A stretch of 64,000 nucleotides of DNA, taken from Aquatica leii (taxonomy: Eukaryota > Arthropoda > Insecta > Coleoptera > Lampyridae). Below, piece after piece: positions 9,990-20,539 of the stretch (positions within the stretch are counted from its first letter, which is position 1; every line of letters begins with the position of its first letter). The stretch is taken from NCBI GenBank assembly GCA_035610365.1, contig CM069434.1:124242895-124306894 (forward strand), given 5' to 3'. Made by a program: the position numbers and the translations under genes. A model generated the notes under the pieces. The model was not told the DNA's origin, did not search any database, and saw nothing but the letters and a program-made list of their open reading frames with translations.

Positions 9990-10885
9990 TAGGCGTTCTC
10001 AAACTGCTAGACTAAAATGTGGTACGGCCTCATAATGTATAAAACACATACCACTTCGTATTGCCATAGGTAGATCTTCTAAAAGTTTTGGCAAATTGTT
10101 TTGAAAAATTCCCAAATAAAGTTCTCCGGTTAACCTTGTTGGCATTACAAATGGATCCATTAAATGTTGCTCGATTATTCCAGCCCACACGTTAGTGGGT
10201 TCAAATTGATGCTGATGATGTGTTAAAAAGTGCAGCTTCGTTCGTGGAGAGAACTAAACCAATTAAATTTGCAAACTTTCCGTGCCGATCTAAAACCCAG
10301 TTAGAAAATTTCATCCTTTGCGAAAAGTCTGTAAACGCATGAACTTTTTGAAGATGATACGGATGCAACTGTTGCTCTCTAAAGATTATAGAGACCGTCA
10401 ATTTTGGGCAATCAAACTAAACAACCAATTTTCTGACTTGCTTTTATGGTATTTAGATGTTTTCTCCAAGACTTTCACCGCGATTAATTTGATTTATATA
10501 TTTGTAGCTGGCTTTGACAAAATTTCCTACAATTGCAACATTTTACATTAAATATCTATCATTCAATAAGTACAAGTAAAAAATAAAACATCGAAGTCTC
10601 TCTTAAACGACGATCGACTCTTTCAAAAGTTTTCCTATCAGGGATACTTCTACTTGGAAATCTTCTGGCTTCTAAGCCATTACATGATGCAAGTCCATAC
10701 ATTCAATGTATGTTGGCATATTCAGCAAACCTTAACACCATCACTAATTAACTAACAAAAAAAAATTAAAAAAATGAACGAAAATTTTAATACACTTACA
10801 TTGGTTTTTAACTGCAAGAGTTATTTTAAAACAAACGATTTCCAGAGGCGTCCGCCCACATGTTCTGGTACACCCTGTATACAAC
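9990..10885 (-). pseudogene. Mariner-like (DUF4817-type) transposase relic with one terminal repeat
   Basis: Reading leftward from 10745: an N-terminal DUF4817-like segment (CNGLEARRFPSRSIPDRKTFERV, then RRLRETSMF), a decayed helix-turn-helix stretch, the block REQQLHPYHLQKVHAF (10380-10330), then WAGIIEQHLMDPF, MPTRLTGELYLGIFQNNLP and LLEDLPMAIRSGM down to 9999. This order matches a large insect family of Tc1/mariner-related transposases. The likely left terminal repeat, in element orientation, is TACAGGGTGTACCAGAAC, ending near 10880. Many stops and frameshifts. The downstream end was not located. Confidence 0.78.
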
Positions 10886-12080
10886 ATATAATGACATAAT
10901 TTTAGAAACTGAATTCGAATTATTACGTTTTATTGTTAAATAATATTATAAACTTTTTTAATTATAATTCCATAGTTAAGAAAACAGGAGATACAAGTGC
11001 AATTATTTAAATTGTTAACCAACTTACAATAAAACAATAACATTTCAGTAACCAAAGTTTACTTTTAAAGTATTAGAATACAAACGTCAAACAGCAGGAA
11101 TTTTGAACAATAAAAGTATTAATTCGTAAAATGGAGTATTGTCCGATATCTATTTAATAATTAGTGATTAATATTTAAGAATAGGGATGTTCACCATTTT
11201 TTAATAATAAAAAATAATAGTTCCACGGATAAAAAAAATTATAAAACAGATTTTTCTTGTAAAAAAACTAAAATTAAAAACGTTAAAACGTTACAATCCC
11301 TGCAAGAATGAAGCTCCTTTTCATTACATCGCATTAAATTTCAAATACAACAAATTTCTAAAATTTGCTGCGTTTACATAAAATTATTTTTTTGATATTA
11401 GTTTAAACGTAAGTAGAAAATATTAGTTTATTTTTTTAAATTATATTTATTTTAAGATTTAACTTAACATTAACAATATTAAATTATCGTTATTTACAAC
11501 TTTTACGTAATCAAAAATTAAATAAACGGCTATTCTAAAAAGAAGCGACATGTTTAATAATAATTCTGGTCATTTTTGTCATAAACCAAAATAACGTTTA
11601 CAGTTGGTAGATTACGCAACATGTCTTTTGATCTTTAGAAAAATTAATTCGGTTTGGTTGTACATTCGTTTAATTAAATTTAAATAAACCTCAACCCAAA
11701 AAGCACAATGGTGGGCACATTTCAGTAATCGCAAACAAGTGAGAAGTTTATTTTTCAGCGCGTTTGCTTGTTTCACATGTTGACGTCAACAATGCACACC
11801 TTCAAACAAATGTTGACATTTCTTTTGATTTGATCTCTTAAAACTTTTTAAATGTAATTATAAGATAATTTTTAACTATTTTATGACGTTTAAACATAAA
11901 TAATTTTTTCTGAAAATCTCCATTTCTCACTTTTGTATCGGATATATACCTAATATTCCAATAATAATTTAGTATATTTATAAAAAATGTCAGAAAATAT
12001 TAACTTGAACCTAATAAGTGTTTATAGAGCAATGATTTTTTAGTTATGTAGCATTTAATAAGACGAAATAAAAAATTAAT
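10886..12080. other. AT-rich intergenic DNA, nothing recognised
   Basis: About 1.2 kb of AT-rich sequence with short homopolymer runs. I see no frame, repeat or element end that I can defend. Confidence 0.5.
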
Positions 12081-12082
12081 AT

Positions 12083-12172
12083 TTGGTATATCCATCCACG
12101 ATCATTTTTAATCGTTTCTTGCAAACGATTAGGTGTCGATTTAATTCGTTTTTAAATTAAGTCATGTTGGAT
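12083..12172 (-). pseudogene. Possible Tc1-like transposase C-terminal tail
   Basis: The minus strand reads KRIKSTPNRLQETIKNDRGW followed by IYQI. This resembles the C-terminus of Tc1-like transposases, where a short helix (P.R...VI..KGG.T.Y) ends the protein. Only about 30 residues can be read and no upstream catalytic part is visible, so the call is tentative. Confidence 0.35.
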
Positions 12173-12179
12173 GTGTTAG

Positions 12180-12995
12180 CTTTAAATTAAGCTAGAAAAG
12201 CAATAAATAACCACTTAGCGAGAACAATAGCCACCTCAGCAGGTATAAAAACATACAAAACGCCGAATAAATCCAAATTTTATAGATTTGCAGTATGATC
12301 GTCTCTTTTTTAGGACCGCCTAAAAAAATGTCTAATCTCTTACATACAACGTAGAAAGCGTGTTGCTTAGTAATAATCTCGAGGTTGTAGTATACGTATT
12401 ATTGTTATCTTTTGATGATTGCGTAAATTTCGATAAATAGGTTAAAATCAAAATATTTTATTCGTCGATGGATATGATTAAAAATTATCTCCTACCATAT
12501 GTTTTGAAGCTTTGCAATGCCAGAATGGCATTAATTATTTACCTAAGTAACTTACCAATGCCAATGACATTTACTCGTTTAGACTTGCATTGTAAGTTGG
12601 TACTGCGTCTTATTTAAAGTGTGGCGGCATTGTTGCGTTATAGTGTTTCTTTGGTAACGTCGTATAGGTCAATAATCTTGCCCGATTATACAAGAAGTTT
12701 TATCAAACAGCAGTCACTAGTGTTGTATTCACTCAGTGATTGTGATTAGAAATAACTCGTGCTCTTGACCCATAAAGTCGATGATATTGCGGTTATCGGA
12801 TTCAAAATATTTTATAGTTGGACGTTTCAAAATTGTATAAATTTTATATAAAACACTAAGTAATAGTACGGTACATACACGCCTATTATTGTGTAAACGT
12901 CACTGGATTACTTACGTTAAATTTACACAATGTGAAATATTGTAATAAATTTACCATAATTGAATCTGAAAATGCAGAAACAGCACATGTCCAAA
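12180..12995. other. AT-rich intergenic DNA
   Basis: No gene recognised. It contains nothing that I can link to the neighbouring transposons. Confidence 0.45.
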
Positions 12996-13049
12996 TTTTA
13001 ACATTTTGGGAATATGGAAAAAACTTTCTATTATATTTTTAAGTATGTT

Positions 13050-13185
13050 TTTCCTTGTAATAGCGAAGGCTTCCACGGCCGGAATCTATACTAAGATAAG
13101 AATGTCTTCCGGGTTTGGACCGTCTCAATGTTGTAACCGAAGTTGCCAACGTTTCGCCCACTTTCGTAAGGGGCTCATCAAGGCG
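13050..13185 (-). mobile_element. Penelope-like element 3' tail remnant
   Basis: In minus orientation the stretch holds a hammerhead-like core (13151-13180), then GAAACGTTGGCAACTTCGG and CCGTGGAAGCCTT. A related but diverged copy of the same tail occurs on the plus strand at 45874-45970 (GAAACGTTGGCAACTTGGG ... CCATGGAAGCCTC). Two related copies plus the ribozyme-like core support a PLE terminal repeat. No coding part is attached. Confidence 0.6.
13151..13183 (-). ncRNA. Hammerhead-ribozyme-like core in a PLE tail
   Basis: On the minus strand TTGATGA is followed by a GCCC...GGGC stem and then GAAAC. The canonical hammerhead core is CUGANGA, stem II, GAAA. Here the first C is replaced by U, so activity is doubtful. 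Hammerheads are known in Penelope-like elements. Confidence 0.5.
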
Positions 13186-13226
13186 TGAGATAAATCGCAA
13201 AAGTCAAACAAGTAATCGAAATCTAA

Positions 13227-13284
13227 CTAAGAACTTCTCAAAAGTTAAGCCTAAGTTTTGAGAAGTTCTTAGGCCTAACTTTTG
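13227..13284. repeat. Two interlocked inverted repeats
   Basis: Arm A (CTAAGAACTTCTCAAAA, 13227-13243) pairs perfectly with 13256-13272. Arm B (CAAAAGTTAAGCCTAAG, 13239-13255) pairs with 13268-13284 with one mismatch. The arms alternate A-B-A'-B', so the two hairpins cannot form together as simple stems. Confidence 0.8.
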
Positions 13285-13289
13285 AACAT

Positions 13290-13660
13290 CCAAAAATTCT
13301 TCAACAACATGTTCGTTCAGATTTTCATAATATCGTTGACTGTTTTTCTTGAAATATGTCGTCCCCAGAATTCGATTTCTAATTAGTGCACATCACACGA
13401 TAAAACCAAATCTTCATTGCTGTCGGACAACGGTAGTGCAATGAGGATTAATATCCGACTACCAGTGTTCGTTATGCCTATTAAAAATTCCTGCTCTACT
13501 AATATAGGCTTCATCCGACCAAATTATGTTTCGATAAAACAATAGATTTTACTAAATATTTTGTCGGTACCAATTAGAAAATTGTAATCTACGCTACCAG
13601 TTTTAATAAAGAATTGAACATTATTAAACAATTTGCCTATAATAATGGTTGTCGCTGCGG
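13290..13660 (-). pseudogene. Mariner-like transposase fragment
   Basis: Reading leftward from about 13540: NIIWSDEAYISRAGIFNRHN, EHW, a stop, SDINPHCTTVVRQQ, then further damaged sequence (NEHVVEEFLD) to 13290. The core WSDEA...GIFNRHN...H.W...NPH matches the second catalytic-Asp region of the same insect DUF4817/mariner family as the fragments at 9990-10745 and 16745-17520. Those copies differ from it in sequence, so they are not recent duplicates. Ends not identified. Confidence 0.72.
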
Positions 13661-14029
13661 ACCGCGTTAATTTTTATTCGTCTCTCTTTTTAATTGTTGA
13701 AAATAAAATTTTCTTATTTATGTTTTTTTGCGCTGCCGTTTTCTAGTCGTCGTGGTTCTGCTAGGCCTAGCTGCTGATCTACGGCGATGACCTTTGAACC
13801 TTTCCGCACGACAACACTAAAAAGCCCAACGTTTTCCGGCACCAAAATTTAATGTTCTGCGACACAAAAGGCACATGTGCATTCTATGCAAGCGTAATTT
13901 ACACTGGCCTTTTGCAATAATTCCAGCTTTTCCAAAAATGGATTTTGCGTATTAAAAGGAAAAATTTATTCTCAACATAATGGAATTATAGAATAAGCTT
14001 GTAAGCTAACTAGTAGTAATAATATTTAC

Positions 14030-14617
14030 CGTTCTATTCCTTACTTTACTCCTTCTTGTCTTTTCCTTAAAAATTTGTTTAAACAATTTAATGTTTCTAT
14101 TTCTTATTCTACAAATAATAATTTAAAATCTTATATTGCTAATAATAAAGATCCTATTTCTGCTTTAGATAAATCTGGTGTTTACAAAATTTCTTGTAAT
14201 TCTTCTTATGTCGGTCAAACTGGAAGAAAGTTCAAAATTAGATTAAAAGAGCACATTTATTTTATTAATAGAAATTTAAATACTGGTATTTCTAATACCA
14301 GTTTTGCTTTTGCAAATCAAATTTTATCTACCCATTCTTTTTCTCCTGATCGTAATATTAAATTTCTTAATTTTTGCAATCAAGGTTACAAGGGCGGATA
14401 CAAGGGGAGGGTCATAGGGGTCATGACCCCTCCCCAAAACGATTTCTTTTTATATGACTCGCCCCAGAGTAAAATCCTGTATCCGCCACTGAAAGGTTAT
14501 TATTTTAACAATCTTAAAATTTTAGAACTACATCGTCTTTTTAATGATAATTCTTCTACGTGTCTCAATGAACTTCATGATATAAGCATTTTTCCTCTTC
14601 TTAATCCTAAATTCTAA
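14030..14617 (+). pseudogene. Penelope-like element: GIY-YIG endonuclease end of the ORF
   Basis: The frame from 14075 encodes about 180 residues to TAA at 14617. Residues 33-65 carry SGVYKISCNSSYVGQTGRKF and KIRLKEH, the GIY-YIG nuclease signature (GVYKI...YVGQTGR) that ends the single protein of Penelope-like elements, downstream of reverse transcriptase. This nuclease nicks target DNA for priming. The reverse transcriptase part is missing (5' truncation near 14030), as is common in PLE copies. A 103-bp MITE plus an 8-bp duplication adds 37 codons at 14389-14499 without breaking the frame. Not expected to be active. Confidence 0.82.
14389..14491. mobile_element. 103-bp hAT-type MITE inside the PLE frame
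   Basis: Ends are inverted (CAAGGGCGGATACAAGG at the left; reverse complement of the right end CAGTGGCGGATACAGG). Flanks CAAGGTTA (14381-14388) and AAAGGTTA (14492-14499) are an 8-bp target duplication with one mismatch. Element plus duplication is 111 bp, a multiple of three, so the host frame stays open. The centre contains the palindrome-like GGGGTCATGACCCC. Confidence 0.85.
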
Positions 14618-14800
14618 TTTTATCTTTTTTATTTTTCAATTTTTAGTTTATTTTCTTATCACTTCTGGCTGTGTGATTATTGATAGTTTCAATTTGTTAT
14701 TTTTCACATTTGTCAATTTAATGTTTATTATTTGGTATGCTCTTTTATAATTTATTGTATTAGCTATAGTTTTATTAATATATACTATCTTGTAGAAATA

Positions 14801-14829
14801 CTAATGATGACATTTAAAAATGTCGAAAC
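14801..14829 (+). ncRNA. Hammerhead-like core in the PLE 3' region
   Basis: CTAATGAT is followed by a perfect 7-bp stem (GACATTT, loop AA, AAATGTC, 14809-14824) and GAAAC (14825-14829). Same arrangement as the CTGAAGAT-stem-GAAAC blocks in other PLE tails of this window. The core differs from the canonical CUGANGA, so it may be inactive or an alternative fold. Confidence 0.45.
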
Positions 14830-14834
14830 ATGTT

Positions 14835-15290
14835 TAAAATAAAAATTAAAACATATTTGTGAAAAAGACTTTAAGGTTAAATAACACTGGTCTGCATGAA
14901 AATCGGCCCTGATACCATTCTTGACGATTCTTATGTATAAATAATAAAATACAAATATATAAGAACAGTAAAAAAATATCAATAAACAGTTAGGAAGATT
15001 CACTGCACGACGCTGGTGATCTCAATACCCCATGCAGGTTTGAACAGGAATTTTCGACAGGCTTGAACTTGCATTACTCTTCTCATTATAGTATATTACA
15101 TTGTTTGCTTAACTGCTTCGATCAGTACATCTATAGCTGTTGCAGAGTTAACTTGTCGACGTTTTAAACGTGTTGGATTTTGTGTTCATTTTTGTTCATT
15201 TGTGTAAAACAGTAAAACTACTTTTACTCCGGATTTTTTCAAGTGACTAAGTGTGATTGGTGGTTAATGTCGGGCATTGAATTATTGTTT
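14835..15290. other. Spacer, possible 5' region of the next gene-like copy
   Basis: No frame recognised. The right part (15180-15290) is less AT-rich and directly precedes the ATG at 15295, so it may contain the promoter or left end of that element, but I could not match it to a second end. Confidence 0.4.
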
Positions 15291-15294
15291 AATT

Positions 15295-16477
15295 ATGCCA
15301 CGCGAGTGTAAAAATCATCCCAATAGCTTTTGCTATGTCTGCGGGGAATTAACTTTAAAAGCGCAACGAAAACCCCTTTCTCCGCTTGTTAAAACAGCTT
15401 ATAAATTGAACTTTGATTGTCAAGTTGGCGACCAGGACAAGACTTGGACTCCATCAGTTTGCTGTACGATTTGTTACAGTAGTTTGACCAAATGGCTCAA
15501 AGGTACCCGTAAATCAATGCCATTTGCTGTGCCCATGGTTTGGCGTGTACCTCGCTGTCATCTTACAGATTGTTACTTTTGTATGACTTCCACCGTCGGG
15601 TTTTCGAGCAAAAGTAAGCATACAATTCAGTATCTAAATATTCCGTCAGCTGTAAGACCTGTTCCTCATAACGACACTTTGCCAATCCCAGAGCCCCCAA
15701 ACACTTATACTCTAGAGACGGAAATTGATTTAAAAGACTCTGAGCCACAACCTGGGGCTTCGAATGATACGTTCAATGGTGATGAAGAGTATTCCGCAGA
15801 TTTAGTTTCTCGGAAACCTCACCTCCTCACTCAATCGGAATTAAATGATCTAGTCAGGGATTTGCAGTTATCCAAGACTAAATCTCAGCTCCTACGATCG
15901 CGACTTCAACAGTGGAAACTCTTAGAAAAGGGAGTAAAAATATCTTCTTACAGGACCAGACAAGCAACCCTGAAATGTCTTTTCTCAGAAGATAAAGGTT
16001 TAGTGTTCTGCCCTAATGCAAATTTATTGATGACAGAGCTATAGATGCCATGTGACCCAGACAAATGGAGACTGTTTATAGACTCATCAAAAACAAGCTT
16101 AAAAGTTGTCCTGTTGGCAAATGGGAATGACTTCCCATCAGTTCCAGTTGCATACTCTGTTGATATGAAGGAAACGTACAAAAACATCTTCAGAATCCTT
16201 GATAAAATAGAAACTTTGCGCTGACTTAAAAGTTGTTGCTCTACTCACAGGCCTGCAATCAGGATTCGCAAATTATTGCTGCTTCCTTTGTGAATGGGAT
16301 AGCCGAGCCCGAGATAAACATTACATCGTACGGGACTGGCCTCTGCGAGAAAATCTTATTCCTGGTCAGAAAAATGTCGCCCACAATTCTTTGGTTCCGA
16401 AGGAAAATATTTACTTACCACCTTTACGCATCAAACTTGGATTGATCAAGCAGTTTGTAAAAGCAGTGGACAAGACA
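15295..16477 (+). pseudogene. Copy 1 of an unclassified multicopy protein family (likely transposase)
   Basis: Starts at ATG 15295 (MPRECKNHPNSFCYVCGEL). Cysteine pairs at CYVC, CCTIC and DCYFC suggest N-terminal zinc binding; VPMVWRVP and SAVRPVPHNDTLPIP are conserved with copy 2 at 18292-19942. After a stop at 16042 the same protein continues in fragments: WRLFIDSSKTSLKVVLL, then in another frame DLKVVALLTGLQSGFANYCC, CEWDSRARDKHYI, and LPPLRIKLGLIKQFVKAV. The blocks FIDSS, DLK and a later GER (only in copy 2) could be a DDE-type triad; that is inference. The copy is cut at 16477 in the middle of the conserved region. I recognise it as a family found in many copies in arthropods, but cannot name it. 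Confidence 0.65.
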
Positions 16478-16479
16478 GG

Positions 16480-16536
16480 TGGTATTATAATAAAAGTTTT
16501 TAAATTTAATGGAAAAATTGTTTGAGAACCACTGAC
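16480..16536. mobile_element. Possible fragment of a hAT element end
   Basis: GTTTGAGAACCACTG at 16522-16536 is the reverse complement of the CAGTGGTTCTCAAAC terminus seen in many hAT elements and similar to the end at 7914. It begins right where the family copy is cut. No partner end was found nearby. Confidence 0.3.
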
Positions 16537-16744
16537 TATACACCTACGCATTTTAAGCAACTTTGGTGACACATCTTAGTAGATGATGCATAAGCACAAT
16601 TGCAATTTTATAGATTTAAGGTCATTGGTGCAGATTTTGGCAATAGATTCATTGTTCATTATTGTCACGTTAAGTTAATCGTATACTTCGTTTCCGAGTT
16701 TGTCTTTATTTGATGTTCGTTGTTTGGTATTATTGTTTTAGATA

Positions 16745-17520
16745 TTAGATCTTGTAAATAACAATCCCACTTTTAATGTTCGTACAATCGCAGGCGAAGT
16801 GAATGTATCCAGAAACGTAGTGTGGCGTACCCTAAGAGAAGATTTTTCATATCCGTGCCATATTCAACGTTAAACCCAGCAAATTACCCTCTACGCACTG
16901 CTTTTTGTAATTGGTTACGTGAGCAATGCGCTATCACTGAACACTTTTTAAATCAAGTCTTGGTAACAGACGAAGCAACGTTTAGTAGAAATGAAATGTC
17001 TACCTTCTATAACAGCCACGTTTTGAGTTTTGAGAACTCACATGCGACATAAGACGGGTTCATTTTCAACATCGATTTTCGATAAATCTATGGGCAAGTA
17101 TTGTCGGCAGTCAATTGATTGGCCCTTTTGTGCTACCTGAATGTATGACAGGTCAATCGAATTTATTATTCTTGCAAAATAAATTGGCCGAACTAATAGA
17201 AGAATGTACGTCAACACATGTGGTTTCTTCATGATGATCTGGGTACATCTAAACAATGTTTTTCGAAACAGGTGGATTGGTCGTGGAGGATCAGTATCTT
17301 GGCCACCGCGTTGTCCGGATCTACACCCCATTGATTTTTACTTATGGGGTCATTTGAAAAATACTGTGTATGCCACAGAAATTAACACCACAAGAGTTAC
17401 AAGAACGAAAAGAAAATGCCACGGAAATAATTCTTTTTACAGAACGAACTACGGAATTGCACCAATTCGTAGTTACGTCGAGTGATATTGTGTATCAAGG
17501 AAGATGGGCTGAACATTTTT
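16745..17520 (+). pseudogene. Mariner-like (DUF4817-type) transposase, nearly full order of blocks
   Basis: Helix-turn-helix region first (ILDLVNNNPTFNVRTIAGEV, NVSRNVVWRTLRED, 16742-16845), then LNPANYPLRTAFCNWL, FLNQVLVTDEATFSRNEM (a catalytic Asp in TDEA), a frame change near 17050, GPFVLPECMTGQSN and LLFLQNKLAELIEE, then RWIGRGGSVSWPPRCPDLHP and DFYLWGHLKNTVYAT (DLHPIDFYLWG holds the last catalytic Asp region). Order and spacing match insect mariner-like proteins. Frameshifts inactivate it. A likely right end is near 17570-17585 (GACAGTACCAAATAA), not confirmed at the left. Confidence 0.82.
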
Positions 17521-17529
17521 TATAAAATT

Positions 17530-17995
17530 CAACAAAAATTGATAGTTTTTTATGATACGTTGAAATTTTGACAGTACCAAATAAGAAAGTATTTTTAAAT
17601 ATTATTGTAGAAATTAAAAAGCATTAATTTATTGGAGTAGTAGTAATTAGTTAATTACATGTAGTTTAATTGTACCAACAACTTTTTTAAAATAATTAAT
17701 GTTATTGTACGTTATTTGTCACACAAGTTACAGAATCTGTACTATCATCCTTTTAATGCTGACAGTTCAAACACTTCTGGTTTCTTATCGACGCCAAAAC
17801 GACTTAAGGTCATGGAACTAAGCAAACAAAAAACTGCATAGAATAAACATATGAACCGGCGGTCCTAAAACTTTTCTCTTAAATTCTTAAAAATTGCAAC
17901 TTCGTTATTTTCAAAATTTTATTATAATTTTTTTTTTTTGTAAACCGATTGTACTTGACTTGAACCACGTCCTGTTAAATAAACATGAAATCATA
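17530..17995. other. AT-rich spacer
   Basis: Contains the presumed 3' untranslated end of the mariner relic and then AT-rich DNA up to the inverted-repeat element at about 18000. No gene seen. Confidence 0.45.
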
Positions 17996-18291
17996 GACCC
18001 CATATATTACACAGCCCAACACACATTTTGGTGCCAGGGTTTTTGTAACTGTTTTTAAGCAAGCTTTGGGCGCAGAATCCAAAACTGTCTTCAGATTTGG
18101 TCTATCAGATCTAGTTATTGAGATATTGTATTTTGACCTTTTTTTAAGAAAGAAATAGTCTAGTTTTTTAACTTTTATACTTTTTACGTTATTACTAATA
18201 CTATCTGCTTCAAGTGCTAGTAAAAAAACATATAAAATCCAAAGTAATGTATTTATTTCACAAAATAAACAAATAAGTTTATAAATTATAT

Positions 18292-19942
18292 TTACATATC
18301 ATTTAAAAATTTTCTTTCATATGACTTTCTAGCATGGTAGTTATTAGGACAGTCTCGTTGAAGGCTCCAGCAGTAGTCGGCCATCATGTGGGTACCCCAT
18401 CTTCCTTGATATCGATCTTCCATAGTTTTAATGTCCTGATGGAATCTTTCCCCCTGTTCTTCACTCAAATCACCTAGGTTTTCTGGAAACCGATCTAAGT
18501 GGCTGTAGAGGTAGTAAACCTTTATGCTCATGTTGCAGGCGAGTATATTAAAGTTTGAAAGCATATTTTCCACTAATTTTATATAATTTTTTGCCTTATA
18601 ATTTCCCAAAAATTTTGTACAACTTGAACAAATGAACACCAAGCGTTAGATTTAATTTCATTCATTGATGCGGTAAATTGTGGATCTTTAATAAGCTGCC
18701 TTATCTGAGAGCCATCGAATATTCCGGCTTTCATCAAGTAGCCAAAACAAAGTCCATCGCGATTTAAAGCCTTCACAAATTGCTTCATAAGCCCCAATTT
18801 GATATGCAAGGGTGGAAATACGATTTTGTCTCTCGCAACCAAAGGTTCGTTGATTACATTTTGCTTTCCTTGAGTCATAACATTTCTTAGGCCAACTTCT
18901 GTTAACCCAGTGCTGATCCTTAGCTCTGCTGTCCCAAAGACATAAACAACAAGGATATTTTGTATATCCACTTTGCTGTCCAAGGAGGAAGTTCACCATT
19001 TTTAGGTCGACACAAATCACCCACTGATGTTCTTCATACTTAATTTTTTTCAGAACTAGTGATATTCCCTCGTATTCCTCCTTCATACTGGTAGAATGAC
19101 CAATGGGTATTGAGCCATATTTATTACCATTGTGTAAAAGTACACATTTCAAACTTCGTCTGGAACTATCTATAAAAAGGCGCCATTCGCCTGGTGTGTA
19201 TTCCGACAAACCCATTTTTTGTAAGAGTCCTCTTATATCGTTACAGAATACCAGGTTATTTTCCTCAGAGTAAAAGGGCAGCAGATCCTTATCTCTTTTA
19301 CGATGAAATGTAATATTGGTATCTGGTTGCCGTAGATTCTTCTCATTTAATCTGGAAGCGAGTAATTCAGAAGATTCCTTTGAAATATTCAGGTCTCTAA
19401 TGATATCGTTCAGTTCTTGTTGATTGAAACGTTGCGGACTTGATAAATCTGCTTCAAAATCACTGTCGTTTTCTGATTCCATACACTGAATTTCATCAAA
19501 CGTAGGTAGTTCTGCATCATCTTCCGAGAGCGAAGGCAGACTGCTGAATGATGGAATGGGTATTTCTTCACTATGCAGTACAGGCCTCTTTGCTGAATCT
19601 AGATCAGGATATGGCCATTTCTGTCTATTGTTCCGATTGATTCCTTTGATATTCACGAGACAAAAATAGCAGTCATCGTGATGGTTTTTTGGTTCTCTCC
19701 AAACCATTGGTACTCCAAACTTTAGACACTTTCTCTTTCCAACTGTCCACTGACGCAGATGTTCAATATATGTTTTACATACGAAATGTGGAGCCCAAGA
19801 TTTATCCTGGTCGCCCAAGTGAACGCCAAAATAGGCTAGATAACTTCTTCTCACAAAATCAGAAATAGGCTTTCTACTCGCCACATACATACCAAAAAAC
19901 GTCTGGATGATTCACACAACTACGTTTGCTTCTGAATGCCAT
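18292..19942 (-). pseudogene. Copy 2 of the unclassified multicopy family, full length with frameshifts
   Basis: ATG at 19942 starts MAFRSKRSCVNHPDVFWYVC, matching the N-terminus of copy 1. A frame change near 19880 leads to a 400-residue frame: RKPISDFVRRSYLAYFGVHL, VPMVWREPKNHHDDCYFC, SAKRPVLHSEEIPIP, an acidic linker, RLFIDSSRRSLKCVLLHNGN, then DLKMVNFLLGQQSGYTKYPC and CLWDSRAKDQHW. A second shift near 18893 continues with LPPLHIKLGLMKQFVKA-like sequence (PPLHIKLGLMKQFVKAL) and a third near 18610 with DLSEEQGERFHQDIKTMEDR and YQGRWGTHMMADYCW. Total about 540 residues. Candidate acidic triad: D of FIDSS, D of VDLK, E of GERFHQ (inference). Three indels could also be assembly errors. Confidence 0.68.
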
Positions 19943-20027
19943 GGTTTTAATTAAATGTATGTTTTATAACTGAACAACACCAAATGATACCACAACTTCA
20001 GCTACGTAAACTAAATCGGTAAATGTA

Positions 20028-20311
20028 CTTCGTAAAGCAAAGATACGAGTTAATATAGCTGTGTGTTAATTAGGTTTTGATGGAAGTAATTATAAGAATG
20101 TTGGGTTTTACACAAATGAATAAATACCAAATAACTCAAACTGGCTAATTAGATTCTAATTTCTTTATATAAACTATACCTCGTAAAGCAGAGATATTTG
20201 TGAGGTAATACGACGAATTAATTAGTTTTTGATAGGGGTTAGGAATGTCGGGTTTTACAGTAATGAATAATACCGAGTAACTCAAACTAGCTCATTAGAT
20301 TTTAATTATTT
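20028..20311. repeat. Diverged ~148-bp tandem repeat
   Basis: Two head-to-tail copies (20028-20170 and 20175-20311) share CGTAAAGCARAGATA, GTYGGGTTTTACA, AATGAATAA and TAACTCAAACTRGCT. They sit just upstream of the minus-strand gene start at 19942, inside the right arm of the proposed transposon, so they may be subterminal or promoter repeats. Confidence 0.7.
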
Positions 20312-20539
20312 AGGTAGGAAATTTCACTTTTGGCCTCTAAAGATATCACTATTTCAATATTTTTGCGTTTTATCAGAACTAATACCAATTATCCCATATC
20401 TCAAAAACTGGAGCTGCTACGAAAAATAGCCAGGTATTTTTGGAATCAGCACATCACAAATATTCAAAATCAGTTCTTACTTTTTCGGCACCAAGACAAA
20501 AATTTTATTTTGTTGGGTTGTGTTGTATATCATTGAAAA

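Larger units (their letters stand above)
18000..20535 (-). mobile_element. Unclassified DNA transposon with long imperfect inverted repeats
   Basis: The family gene at 18292-19942 is bracketed by inverted sequence. Left side: ATATTACACAGCCCAACACA, TTTTGGTGCC and AGATCTAGTTATTGAGATAT (18004-18127). Reverse complement of the right side: ATATACAACACAACCCAAC, TTGGTGCC and AGCTCCAGTTTTTGAGATAT, in the same order (20535 back to 20395). The repeats are therefore about 130 bp or longer and diverged. I could not fix the outer ends or a target duplication. A gene in multiple copies, between inverted repeats and decayed by frameshifts, is what a DNA transposon looks like. Confidence 0.6.
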
